A DNA stretch of 64,000 nt from RDXT01 sp033765305 (lineage in GTDB: Bacteria; Bacteroidota; Bacteroidia; J057), in contig JANRID010000010.1 of NCBI GenBank assembly GCA_033765305.1, positions 186,001 to 250,000 on the forward strand, given 5' to 3'. The first letter of the stretch is position 1. The number at the start of each line of letters is the position of its first letter. The translations under genes and the position numbers were made by a program. Positions 42,085 through 52,700 of the stretch are shown piece after piece. The notes below the pieces were generated by a model. It ran no database searches, was not told the DNA's origin, and worked only from the letters and a program-made list of their open reading frames with translations.

Positions 42085-43494
42085 ATGCTGACCGACACCT
42101 TCTCCCTGATCCTGCTCGACACCGGATTATCGACCGGTGCGATGATCTTCCTCGGCATCTGCCTCCTGGCCGTGTGCGGCTTCGAGTTCGTCAACGGCTT
42201 TCACGACACCGCCAATGCCGTCGCGACGGTCATCTATACCAATACCCTGCGTCCGGTGGTGGCCGTCGTCTGGTCAGGGATCTGGAACTTTCTGGGCGTA
42301 ATGGTCGGCGGGATCGCGGTGGCGATGGGCATCGCCAACCTGCTGCCGCTGGCCGATATGATGGCGCAGCCGCTGGCGGACAACATCGCCATGGTGCTGG
42401 CCATTCTGCTTTCGGCCATTGCCTGGAACCTCTACACCTGGTACTACGGCATTCCCTGCTCCAGTTCGCACACGATGATCGGCGCGATGCTGGGGGCCGG
42501 AATCGCATTCTTCTATACCCACGGCGGCATGGGCGTCAACTGGGCCAAAGCAGGCGAAATCGGCGCTTCGCTGCTGCTCTCGCCGGCCTTCGGCTTCTCG
42601 ATGGCCGTGCTGCTGATGTTTCTCCTGCGCTGGCTGGTGAAGAATGAGGCCATCTTCCGCGAGCCCGAGCACGATCAGCATCCGCCGCTCTGGATCCGGG
42701 GCATTCTGGTGCTGACCTGCACCCTGGTGAGCTTCTTCCACGGCTCCAACGACGGCCAGAAAGGCGTAGGCCTCATTATGGTTGTGCTGATGGCATTTAT
42801 GCCGATCCAATTTGCACTGAACAGCAGCATGGACCCTGCCCAGGTAAACGTGGCGCTGATCCAGGCGGAGGAAGCAATCAAATCCAGCGCCGAAGGCAAC
42901 GTGCTGACCAAGGAGCTGACGGCCTCCGCCGAACTGATCGCCCTGCTGCGGGCCGATTTCGCCGAGCTGCACCCGGAAGACAAGGTGCAGAAATTCAACA
43001 TCCGCAAGCGCCTGCAGACCCTCGTCAAAGACCTGAAGCTGGCCCTCAAGGATCCCGGCTCGATCCCCGACCCGCAGAACCGCGAACGGATCCGCGAGTC
43101 CATCGCCCCCCTGCAGGACTACACAGACTATGCCCCCCGCTGGGCCGTGCTGATGATTTCGCTCTCGCTCGGCATCGGCACCATGATCGGCTGGAAGCGG
43201 ATTGTGGTGACCATCGGGGAAAAAATCGGCAAATCGCACCTCACCTACGCGCAGGGTGCTACGGCCGAGATCATCGCAGCCAGCACCATCGGCCTGTCCA
43301 CAGGCCTGGGCCTGCCGGTGAGCACCACCCACGTGCTCTCCTCCGGCGTAGCCGGCACGATGGTGGCCTCCAGAGGCGTCGCCAACCTGCAGCGCAGCAC
43401 CATCGTCAATATCGGCCTGGCCTGGGTGCTCACCCTGCCGGTAACCATGATCCTGGCGGCGCTGCTGTATATGGGATTCAGGCTGTTTGTCTGA
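42085..43494 (+). CDS. PiT-family inorganic phosphate transporter
   Basis: A 469-residue low-affinity phosphate transporter. The two PHO4 signatures are present: GFEFVNGFHDTANAVATVIYT in the N-half with PCSSSHTMIGAMLGA, and FFHGSNDGQKGVG plus GLPVSTTHVLSSGVAGTM in the later half. Between them lies a roughly 100-residue soluble helical loop (about 240-345), longer than in E. coli PitA. It imports phosphate with a cation across the inner membrane. Its stop is 3 bp from the end of the convergent DMT gene. No PhoU-like gene is adjacent. Confidence 0.93.
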   Translation: MLTDTFSLILLDTGLSTGAMIFLGICLLAVCGFEFVNGFHDTANAVATVIYTNTLRPVVAVVWSGIWNFLGVMVGGIAVAMGIANLLPLADMMAQPLADNIAMVLAILLSAIAWNLYTWYYGIPCSSSHTMIGAMLGAGIAFFYTHGGMGVNWAKAGEIGASLLLSPAFGFSMAVLLMFLLRWLVKNEAIFREPEHDQHPPLWIRGILVLTCTLVSFFHGSNDGQKGVGLIMVVLMAFMPIQFALNSSMDPAQVNVALIQAEEAIKSSAEGNVLTKELTASAELIALLRADFAELHPEDKVQKFNIRKRLQTLVKDLKLALKDPGSIPDPQNRERIRESIAPLQDYTDYAPRWAVLMISLSLGIGTMIGWKRIVVTIGEKIGKSHLTYAQGATAEIIAASTIGLSTGLGLPVSTTHVLSSGVAGTMVASRGVANLQRSTIVNIGLAWVLTLPVTMILAALLYMGFRLFV

Positions 43495-43497
43495 TAC

Positions 43498-44379
43498 TCA
43501 GGCATTCGGGTCTTGCTGCGGCCCTGCGGCCCGCCAGGCCAGCGCCAGCAGGATCAGTCCGCCGCCGGCAATGGCCCAGCTGCCGGGCCGTTCGCCGTAG
43601 CCGATCAGCACCCAGACCGGGTTCAGAATCGGCTCCACCATGGCGAGCAGCATGGTTTCCAGGGGGCGGATGCGGCGCAGGCTGTACACAAACAGGCCGT
43701 AGGCCAGCCCCAGCTGAATGAAGCCCACCGGCGCCACGATCAGAATCTGCTCCCAGGGCGCCGGCCCGCGCATCAGGCTGATGCTGATGCCCAGGACGGC
43801 CAGCAGCACATTGCCCAGAAAGATGCCCGCCGGCTGATAGGGGATGCTGTTGAGGCGCTGCCCCATCACGAAGGCAGCCATGAGCACGCCGGAAAGCAAT
43901 CCGGTCAGATTGCCCTGAAGCGAACTGCCGCCGAGGTCTTCGAGCACCAGCAGCAGCATGCCGGCCATGCAGCCGGCCACGGCGATCACGTCCCGCTGCC
44001 GCAGCCGGGTGCCGAGCAGCCGGGGCTCCGCCAGCAGGATGTAGATGGAAGAGGTGTACTGCAGCAGGATCGCGTTGGCGGCGGTCGTGGTGCGGGTAGC
44101 CTGCACGAAGGTGAGCACCGATCCGCAGTAAAGCAGGGCATTGATCCAGGCGCGGAGGTTTACCCTGCGGAGCCCAAGGCGGAAGATCAGCGCGAAGGCG
44201 AGCGCAGCGAAGAGCGAGCGCCAGCCGGCAAACTCCACCGGCGGAAGGTCTATGACCTTGATAAACAGGCCGCTGCTGCTCCAGAGGACAGCCGCAGCCA
44301 GGATGGCTGCAATGCCCCGGCGGTGTTCGGAGGGCGATGGGGACAGGGAATTCAGGGCAGGCAATTTTTTTGCAAACAT
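43498..44379 (-). CDS. EamA/DMT-family exporter
   Basis: A 293-residue drug/metabolite transporter with ten membrane segments in two EamA halves (AAILAAAVLWSSSGLFIKVIDLPPVEFAGWRSLFAAL and GLAYGLFVYSLRRIRPLETMLLAMVEPILNPVW). Family members export amino acids or other small metabolites. The start at 44379 (MFAKKLPAL) leaves 20 residues before the first segment; an alternative ATG at 44406 adds nine. It is divergent from the phosphoesterase gene. Confidence 0.88.
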   Translation of the reverse strand: MFAKKLPALNSLSPSPSEHRRGIAAILAAAVLWSSSGLFIKVIDLPPVEFAGWRSLFAALAFALIFRLGLRRVNLRAWINALLYCGSVLTFVQATRTTTAANAILLQYTSSIYILLAEPRLLGTRLRQRDVIAVAGCMAGMLLLVLEDLGGSSLQGNLTGLLSGVLMAAFVMGQRLNSIPYQPAGIFLGNVLLAVLGISISLMRGPAPWEQILIVAPVGFIQLGLAYGLFVYSLRRIRPLETMLLAMVEPILNPVWVLIGYGERPGSWAIAGGGLILLALAWRAAGPQQDPNA

Positions 44380-44455
44380 AATTGCCGTACCTTTCACATG
44401 CGGCATGTGCCCTCATATTTGCCGGGCAGCCGCCTCTACCAGCTGCTTTCTTGCT

Positions 44456-45028
44456 ATGCGCATCGCCATCCTCTCCGACATCCACGATCACGTATGGAAC
44501 GCCTCTGCCGCGCTGCGCTTTGTCCGGGACTGCCCGGAGCTGATCTGCTGCGGGGATCTGTGCTCGCCCTTTGTCATGAAGCTGCTGGTTCAGGAGTTTC
44601 CGGGGGAAATTCACGTGGTCTTCGGCAACAATGACGCGGATCTCTTCCGCATCACCCAGCTGGCGCAGCAGGGCGGGGGGCGGGTGCACCTGCACGGCGA
44701 GCTGGCCCTGCTGAACCGGGGCGGCAAGCGGATCGCAGTCAACCACTTCGACTACATCGCGCGGGAGATCGCCGAGGCCGACCGCTACGACGTGGTGTGC
44801 TTCGGGCACAACCACCAGCGCGAAATCACCCGGCTCAATGCCGGCGAGCCGCACCTGCTGCTGCTCAATCCCGGCACGCTGATGGGCGTCCGCTTCAGCC
44901 AGGGGCAGCCGGTGCCGGCGGAGGCGACGTTCATGATCTACGACACCGAGGCGCACGAGGCCGTGTGCTACGAGGTGACCGGCGCCGGCGGCCCGGGCCA
45001 GGGGACGGTGCGCGAGCTGCCCCAGTAA
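44456..45028 (+). CDS. metallophosphoesterase, YfcE/MJ0936 family
   Basis: A 190-residue calcineurin-like phosphoesterase. All metal ligands are present: DIHDH (residues 8-12), GD in CCGDL, GNND near residue 61, and GHNHQ near residue 121. Family enzymes hydrolyse phosphodiesters such as cyclic nucleotides or simple test substrates; the natural substrate is unknown. The long frame upstream of this ATG lies inside the DMT gene on the opposite strand and is not coding. A near-consensus -7 element (CATATTTG at 44414-44421) precedes the start. Confidence 0.9.
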   Translation: MRIAILSDIHDHVWNASAALRFVRDCPELICCGDLCSPFVMKLLVQEFPGEIHVVFGNNDADLFRITQLAQQGGGRVHLHGELALLNRGGKRIAVNHFDYIAREIAEADRYDVVCFGHNHQREITRLNAGEPHLLLLNPGTLMGVRFSQGQPVPAEATFMIYDTEAHEAVCYEVTGAGGPGQGTVRELPQ

Positions 45029-45067
45029 GCGGCCGGAAGCGCCTGCGGCGCCCCCGGCCTCCCGATC

Positions 45068-45970
45068 TTACACATCGCAGATCTGCACGCCCTGCTTCAG
45101 GGAGTCGAGCACCGGCTGGCGCGAAGGGATGAATTCCTGCGCCACGAAGCCTTTGTGCCCGGTCTCCACAATGGCCCGCATGATGGCCGGATAGTAGAGC
45201 TCCTGCGTCTCGTCGATCTCGTGGCGGCCGGGCACCCCGCCCGTGTGGTAATGCGCGATGTAGGGATGGTACTTGCGGATGGTCGCGATGACATCGCCCT
45301 CCATGATCTGCATGTGGTAGATGTCGTAGAGCAGCTTGAAGTGCGGGGAGCCCAGCTTTTCGGCCAGGGCAGCGCCCCAAGGGGTTTTGTCGCACTGGTA
45401 GTCTGCGTGGTCCACCTTGCTGTTGAGCAGCTCCATGACCAGCACGACATTGTGCTGCCGGGCCAGCTTGACGAGCGGGTCCAGGCCGCGCGCGCAGTGT
45501 TCGAGGCCAGCCTCGTCGGAGATGCCGTTGCGGTTGCCGGAGAAGCAGATGATGTTCTGCACGCCCATGGCGGCGGCTTTGGGGATCAGCTCCTCGTAGT
45601 CGCGGCGCAGCTTGGGGTGGTTGGCGGGGTCGTTGAAGCCCTTGGGAATGCCGAGCTCGCTGCCGAAGGACATGGACACAGCCAGTCCGCGGTCGAGCGC
45701 CGTTTTCCATTCCGGCGGGTTCAGCAGGTCAATGCCCTGGAGGCCCATGTCTTTGGCGGCATCGCAGAGGGCTTCGAGGGGGATGTTGCCGTAGCACCAG
45801 CGGCACACGGCGTGGCGGATGTTGCCTTTGAGGGATAGCGGACTCATCGGAGTAGCAGTAGAGCTGGAAGATTGTCCGGCACAGGCAGCGCCGGGGAGGA
45901 GGGCCGCCGCAGCGCCTGCCGAGAGGAGGCGGAGCAGTTCGGCGCGGTTCATTGTAGCTTCTTTTTTCAT
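45068..45970 (-). CDS. exported TIM-barrel sugar isomerase/epimerase-like protein (hydroxypyruvate isomerase family)
   Basis: A 300-residue protein of the AP-endonuclease-2/hydroxypyruvate isomerase-like TIM barrel. Metal-binding positions fit VVLVMELLNSKVDH (Glu), LLYDIYHMQIMEGD (Asp, His) and VAQEFIPSR (Glu). Unlike cytoplasmic Hyi, it has an N-terminal signal peptide ending near AACAGQ, so it acts in the periplasm or as a lipoprotein. Similar proteins accompany DUF1080 hydrolases in 3-keto-glycoside breakdown loci, and a DUF1080 gene lies at 56351-58879; the link is inference. The ATG at 45952 is an alternative start. Confidence 0.85.
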   Translation of the reverse strand: MKKEATMNRAELLRLLSAGAAAALLPGAACAGQSSSSTATPMSPLSLKGNIRHAVCRWCYGNIPLEALCDAAKDMGLQGIDLLNPPEWKTALDRGLAVSMSFGSELGIPKGFNDPANHPKLRRDYEELIPKAAAMGVQNIICFSGNRNGISDEAGLEHCARGLDPLVKLARQHNVVLVMELLNSKVDHADYQCDKTPWGAALAEKLGSPHFKLLYDIYHMQIMEGDVIATIRKYHPYIAHYHTGGVPGRHEIDETQELYYPAIMRAIVETGHKGFVAQEFIPSRQPVLDSLKQGVQICDV

Positions 45971-46071
45971 AGCACAGGAAATATAGCAGAAGACACAGCC
46001 GATTCAACCGCCTGGCCGGGCCTGGATACAGTTGAAATCGTATTCATGCAAAAAAGGCATGCGAATTGCCC

Positions 46072-46221
46072 TTGTTTTGTAGCGGGAAAATATCGTAATT
46101 TTCCCTCATTCCTCCGCAGATCCGGCTTGCGGAATATGCCGCCGGTTTTGCGCCCTGCAATCTGCATGTTGTAGTAGTTTGGTTCATAGAGAGGGAGCGG
46201 CCCAGGCTGCTCCCTTTTTTT
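46072..46221 (+). ncRNA. candidate small RNA with terminator upstream of the giant gene
   Basis: No plus-strand gene lies between 45028 and here, yet 46192-46221 is a clear plus-strand terminator: AGGGAGC pairs with GCTCCCT and is followed by seven T residues. Upstream is a hairpin GGGAAAAT (46084-46091) with ATTTTCCC (46098-46105) and a near -7 element TTGTTTTG (46072-46079). A transcript of about 135 nt fits. A 42-codon frame (46045-46174) crosses it but shows no sign of being a protein. Inference only. Confidence 0.35.
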
Positions 46222-46700
46222 GGCTGCGCGGCAAAGGTCCGCGGGGGCGTGCAGCTCCGGATATATGCATCCGGCTGAATGTGTATGCAATGACATAAGT
46301 TGACGTTTATGTCCTGATGCACAGCCTTGCTGCGGGCCGCGCCGGAGGCGGATCAGCATCGCGGCAGGCAGCTGGCGGCAGGGATGTAAGAACCGGCGCG
46401 GAATCGGGCAGATGCGTGTGGCGCTGACCGGCTCCGGCAGCGGAAAACAGCCCCTGCGGGAATTCGTGAATGGTCATGCGCGCCGGCAGGGTTTGGATTT
46501 GGGCGCAAAATGCATGTTAAATTTTTGTGAAGACGGTCGATAAATATGCATAAAAATTTGGCCGAGTCAAAAAATAGCTAAATATTGATGCCTGATTGCT
46601 AGCTTCAGCATCATCCTTCCTCATTCTCAGCTTTACCCTGTCCCCGCCAGGCCCTTTCCGGCCTGGGATGTTCGTTTTTTCCACACAGCCTTACCCCTGT
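46222..46700 (+). other. long leader region of the giant gene
   Basis: About 480 bp with no credible gene. 46500-46600 is AT-rich compared with the rest of the window and probably holds the promoter, but no exact TAnnTTTG was found. An in-frame ATG at 46596 precedes the chosen start of the giant protein and would add 35 residues that do not look like a signal peptide. Confidence 0.5.
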
Positions 46701-49700
46701 ATGATGCGATTTTTTTCCAAACCCCCACTTCCTCCGTTACAGCGCTGGCTGCTGATGCTGCTGGCTGCTGTCTGGATCTTGCCCGGGCTGCAGGCGCAGC
46801 CGGCGGGCTTCACCGACCAGCTGTATCTGGGCGGATGGAACGGTGCCGTAGGCCTGACCTTCGATGAAAACGGCGTCATGTACGTCTGGGAGAAAGGCGG
46901 CCGCGTGTACATTGTGCAGAACGGCGTCAAGCGCGCCGCGCCGCTGATCAACATCAGCGACGAGATCGGCGACTGGCGCGACTTCGGCATGCTCGGCGTA
47001 GCCCTCGACCCCAACTACCTGGTCAACGGCTACATCTACCTGTATTATGTGGTGGACCGCCACCACCTCCGCTTCGCGGGAACCCCGCAGTACAACCCGA
47101 ATGCGAACGAGTACTTCAATGCGACCATCGGCCGCATTACGCGGTACCAGGTGCAGAACCCTGCGAACTATGCCACAGCCGTCGCGGATTACAACACCCG
47201 CTTCGTGCTGCTGGGCGAAACCGCTTCCACCGGGGTGCCCATCCTCCACGAATCGCACGGCACGGGCGCGCTGATCTTCGGCACAGACGGTACCCTGCTG
47301 GCCTCCTCCGGCGACGGTGCCAGCTACAACACCGTAGATGCCGGCAGCAGCGGCGATACCTACTTCGCTCAGGCGCTGACGGACGGCATCATCAACACCG
47401 CGCAGAACGTGGGCGCCTTCCGCTCCCAGATGCTCAGCTCGCTCAATGGCAAAATGCTGCGCCTGGACCCGGCCACCGGCAACGGTGTGCCCAGCAACCC
47501 CTACTACAATCCTGCCGCGCCCCGCTCAGCCCAGTCCCGCACCTATGCGCTGGGCCTCCGCAATCCCTACCGCTTCACCATCAAGCCCGAAACCGGCAGC
47601 CACTTCGCCGGCGACGGCGATCCCGGCGTGATCTACCTCGGCGATGTGGGCTGGGGCACCCGTGAGGATATGCACGTGATCACCCAGCCCGGCACAAACT
47701 GCGGCTGGCCGCTCTTCGAAGGCATGGATTCCAACGGCGGCTATGCCGGCGCCAACCCCTACAACCAGGAGGCGCCTACGCCCAGCGGCTGCAGCCAGCC
47801 CTTCTACCGCTTCGCCGATCTGCTCAAGCAGGACCCCGGCAACGGCGTGCAGCCCAGCTTCCCCGATCCCTGCAACCCCGGCCAGCAGATCAATGGCAGT
47901 GTGTACAAGCTGTGGAAGCATTCCCTGCCTGCCTACGACTGGCGCGGCAACTCCCGTGTGAGTGTCAACGGCGTGGTTTACAATGTCGGCTCCGGCCCGG
48001 TGCCCGGCCCGCAGTGGGGCGGCAACGCCTCCACCGGCGGCGTCTGGTACACCGGCACCGAATTTCCCGCCGAATACCAGAACACCTATTTCCACGCAGA
48101 CTACGGCGGCGGCTGGATCAAGTACTTCAAGTTCGGCGCCAACGATCAGCCGCTGAGCGCGCACAACTTCGACCCCAGCAACGGGGCTGTGGTGTTCATC
48201 GGGTCCGATCCGTACAACGGCGGCCTGTATTACATCGCCTACGGCGGCGAGGTACGGCGCTTTGTGTACAGCCCCAGCGGCAACCAGCCGCCTGTGGCTG
48301 CGGCCTCCGCAACCCCCGTCTATGGCCCCAGCCCGCTCAACGTTGCCTTCAGCAGCGCCGGCTCCTCTGACCCCGAAAGCGGCCCGCTGACCTATCTCTG
48401 GGATTTCGGCGACGGCGCATTCAGCAGCCAGGCCAATCCGTCCCATACCTACCTGACGGCCAACAGCAATCCGGCGCAGTACAATGTCGTGCTGACCGTC
48501 ACGGACAACCAGAACCAGACCGCGACCAAGACCCTCATCGTGTCGGCCAACAACACGCCGCCCGTGATCGTCTCCACGAGCCTGGACAATGTAAGCGAGT
48601 ATTCCATCACAGCGCCTACGACCCTGAGTATCAGTGCAGTGGTAACGGATGCCGAGCATGGCCCCAACCAGCTCACCTACGGCTGGCAGACGGTGCTGCA
48701 TCACAGCAACCACACCCACCCGGAGCCGATCGACAACAACCCCGTCTCGACGACGCAATTGTCGCCGGTAGGCTGCGACGGCGCGGTGTATTTCTACCGG
48801 ATCTACCTGACCGTGACCGATGCTGCCGGCCTGTCCACGACGGTGTACAAGGACATCCTGCCCAACTGCGGCGCACCGCAGGCCATCGACGACGAGGCCC
48901 TCTACACCAATGGCGGCACGACGGTGGTGGACATCCTGGGCAACGACCTGAGCAATCCGGCACTGGATCCGGCTTCGGTGGTCATTGTCGATCAGCCGCT
49001 GCATGGCACCCTGTCGGTGAACCCGGCTACCGGTGCAGTCACCTATATCCATGACGGACTGGGCGCCATCAGCGACCAGTTTACCTACACGGTCGAAAAC
49101 ACGGACAATGAACTGTCCAACCTCGCCACCGTACACCTGAACCTGCTCGGCCCGCCGACAGTCAACATCCTGTCGCCCATCGCGAACGCTCAAATCGGCG
49201 GCAGCTCGGTGCTGGTGGAATATTCCGCATCAGGCGACCTGAGCGGGGTGGACCATGTGGAGCTGACGCTGGACGCCGGCACGCCGGTAGAACTCAACGA
49301 CCTGAACGGCATCTACACCTTTACAGGCGTAGCGCCGGGGCCGCATACCGTGACGGCAAAGCTGCTGGACGGCAGCCATACGCCGCTGGGCAATCCCGAG
49401 GCGACGGACAATGTCAGCTTCTCCGTGCTGGCCTTCTCGCTGGTCGGAAATGCCTTCACCTCCGGCGGCTGTATCGCCGTGACCACGACCGCCGCCAATC
49501 AGGCCGGCGCAGCCTGGTACAACACCCAGGCTGATTTCAGCAACAGCTTCGACCTGGTATTCAGTGTCAACTTCGGCAACCAGGACGGCAACGGCGCCGA
49601 CGGGATGGGCTTTGTGTTCCAGACCCTGAACGTCAATGCGCTGGGTGCTCCCGGCGGCGGCCTCGGCTTTGCCGGGCTGGCTCCGTCCTTTGCTGTGGAG

Positions 49701-52700
49701 TTCGACGGCTATGACAACGGCTCGGCGGAAGATCTGGCCGATGACCACATCGCGATCGTAGGCGGGGGCAACCTGGCCAGCCCGGTCGTGGCGGCTGTCT
49801 GCGCCACTGCCAGCTGCGCCAACATCGAAGATGGTGCCGATCATACGGTCCGCTTCACCTGGAACCCGGCTACGCAGGTCTTCAGCGTCTATTTCGACGG
49901 TGCCCTGCGGTCCAGCTACACCGGCAACATCCCGGCCAACTTCCTGGGCGGCTCCAGCCTGGCCTACTTCGGCTGGACGGGCGGCACGGGCGGCCTGACC
50001 AACCTGCAGACCTTCTGCGTGACCTCGCTGGATCTGGGCGGCGGCCCCGCCAGCCAGACGATCAGCTTCGATGCGATCTCCGGCAAGCTCACGACCGACG
50101 CGCCCTTCACGGTCAATGCAACGGCTACTTCCGGCCTGCCGGTGAGCTTCAGCATCGTGAGCGGCCCCGCAACGGTATCGGGCAATACGGTCACGCTGAC
50201 CGGAACTGCCGGCACCGTCATCGTGCGCGCCAGCCAGGCCGGCAACGCCCAGTTCAGCCCTGCCCCGGATGTGGACCGGACCTTCGAGGTCGGCGAGCCG
50301 CAGCTCTTCACGACGGCGGGCAGCGCAACGGCAGGCGCCGGCAACTGCTACACCCTGACGACGGAGCAGGCCAATATCGCCGGCGCCGCATGGTCGGCCA
50401 GCCAGCTAACCCTGGCTCAGCCCTTCGATCTGAAGTTTACCTTCAACATGGGCGGCAATGACGGCGGCGGTGCGGACGGCATGGCCTTCGTGCTGCGTTC
50501 GGCAGGTGCCGCCACGGTCGGCGCAACGGGCGGCGGCCTGGGGGTTGCGGGAATTTTCCCCTCCTTCGGCGCCGAATTCGACGGATACGACAATAACAGC
50601 AGCACCGGCGGCAACTCGCCTGAAGACATCGCCGCGGATCACGTGGCCATCTTCGCCAACGGCGACCTGCCCAACCCGCTCGCTGCCGCAGCCTGCCTGA
50701 ACGCAGCCTGCGACAACTTTGAAGACGGCCAGAACCACGATGCCCGGTTTACCTGGGATCCGGTGACGCAGGTCTTCAATGTGTATGTGGACAATGTGCT
50801 GCGCAACAGCTACACCGGCGACATTGCGGCCAACCTCTTCGGCGGCAATCCGGCGGTGTATTTCGGCTGGACGGCAGCTACCGGCGGCCTGACCAATACG
50901 CAGTCGTTCTGTGCTACGGAACTGAACTATTCCGTTCCGAAGCTCGATCAGACGATCAGCTTCGACGCGATCCCCAACAAAGCCACAACCGATGCACCTT
51001 TCACGGTCAATGCGACAGCGACCTCCGGCCTGCCGGTGAGCTTCAGCATCGTGAACGGCCCCGCGACGGTATCGGGCAATACGGTCACGCTGACCGGAGT
51101 CGCCGGAACGGTGACCGTACGGGCCAGCCAGGCCGGCAACGGACAGTACAATGCTGCCCCGGATGCGGACCGCACCTTCACGGTCAATGAGCCGGCCTTC
51201 TTCAGCTTCGCAACGGTGGGCAACGCCGCCTTCGGCGCAGCTTCCGAGTGCTACGTACTCACGACGGAAAGCTCCTCATTCCAGACCGGCGCGGTCTGGA
51301 ACCAGACCCAGCTCGATCTCGGCGCTGCCTTCGACCTCAACTTCACGGTCAGCTTCGGCGCCAATGACGGCAATGGCGCAGACGGCATGGCCTTCGTGCT
51401 GCAAGGAACCGGCACGGCAGCGATCGGCGCTACCGGCGGCGGCTTCGGCGCAGCCGGCCTGACGCCTTCTTTCGGCGTAGAATTCGACGGGTACGACAAC
51501 GGGTCTTCCGAAGATATCGCCGACGACCACGTGGCCATCTTCGGAGGCGGCGACCTGCTCAACCCGGTTGTGCCGGCAGTTTGCACCTCGCCTTCCTGCG
51601 CCAACCTGGAAGACGGTGCAGATCACGCCGTGCAGATCACCTGGGATCCTGCTACGCAGGTATTCTCGGTCTTTGTGGACGGGAGCCTGCGGATCAACTA
51701 CACCGGCGACATTGCAGCCAGCTTCTTCGGCGGCAATGCCGGAGTGTACTTCGGCTGGACCGCTGCTACGGGCGGGTTCCTGAACACGCAGACGGTCTGC
51801 ATGGGTACGCTGACCTATTCCGAGCCGCTGCTGAGCCAGACCATCAGCTTCGACGCCATTCCCAACAAACTGACCACCGACGCGCCCTTCACGGTCAATG
51901 CGACAGCTACTTCCGGCCTGCCGGTCAGCTTCAGCATCGTAAGCGGCCCCGCTACGGTATCCGGCAACACGGTCACCCTGACCGGAGCGCCTGGAGAGGT
52001 AACGGTCCGTGCCAGCCAGGCGGGTGATGCGCAGTACAGTGCTGCACCGGATGCAGACCGGAGCTTTACGGTAGCGGCCCCCGGCCTCTACACGACAGCA
52101 GGCAGTGCAGCCGGCACCGGCAACGAATGCTACACCATCACGCCGGATCAGGCCAATGTGGCCGGCGCCGTGTGGTACAGCAGCGCCATTTCGCTGAGCC
52201 AGGGCTTCGACCTCAATTTCACCCTGAACCTCGGCGGCAAAGATGCCGACGGCGCCGACGGGGCGGCCTTCGTCCTGCAGCAGGCTGGCACCAGCGCTGT
52301 GGGCGCCAACGGCGGCGGCCTGGGCGTTGTGGGCGTGTTCCCCTCCTTCGGGGTGGAATTCGACGTCTACGACAATAACAACAGCACCGGCGGCAATTCG
52401 CCCGAAGATATCGCTGCGGACCACGTAGCCATCTTCGCCAATGGCGATCTGGTCAATCCCCTGGCTCCGGCTGCCTGCATGAGCGGCGGCTGCACCAATT
52501 TCGAGGATGGCCAGGATCACGATGTGCGGATCACCTGGAACCCTGCTTCGCAGACGTTCGATGTCTATGTGGACAACGACCTGCGCATCAGCTACACCGG
52601 AGATGTAATCAACACCATCTTCGGCGGCAATGCGAATGTGTACTTCGGATGGACCGGCGGCACGGGTGGCCTGACCAACCTGCAGACCTTCTGCTCGGGC

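Noticed and set aside
44373..44380. TATGTTTG on the minus strand, a perfect -7 match at the DMT gene
   Set aside because: It overlaps the chosen start codon and no in-frame start follows it before the first membrane segment, so it is likely chance.
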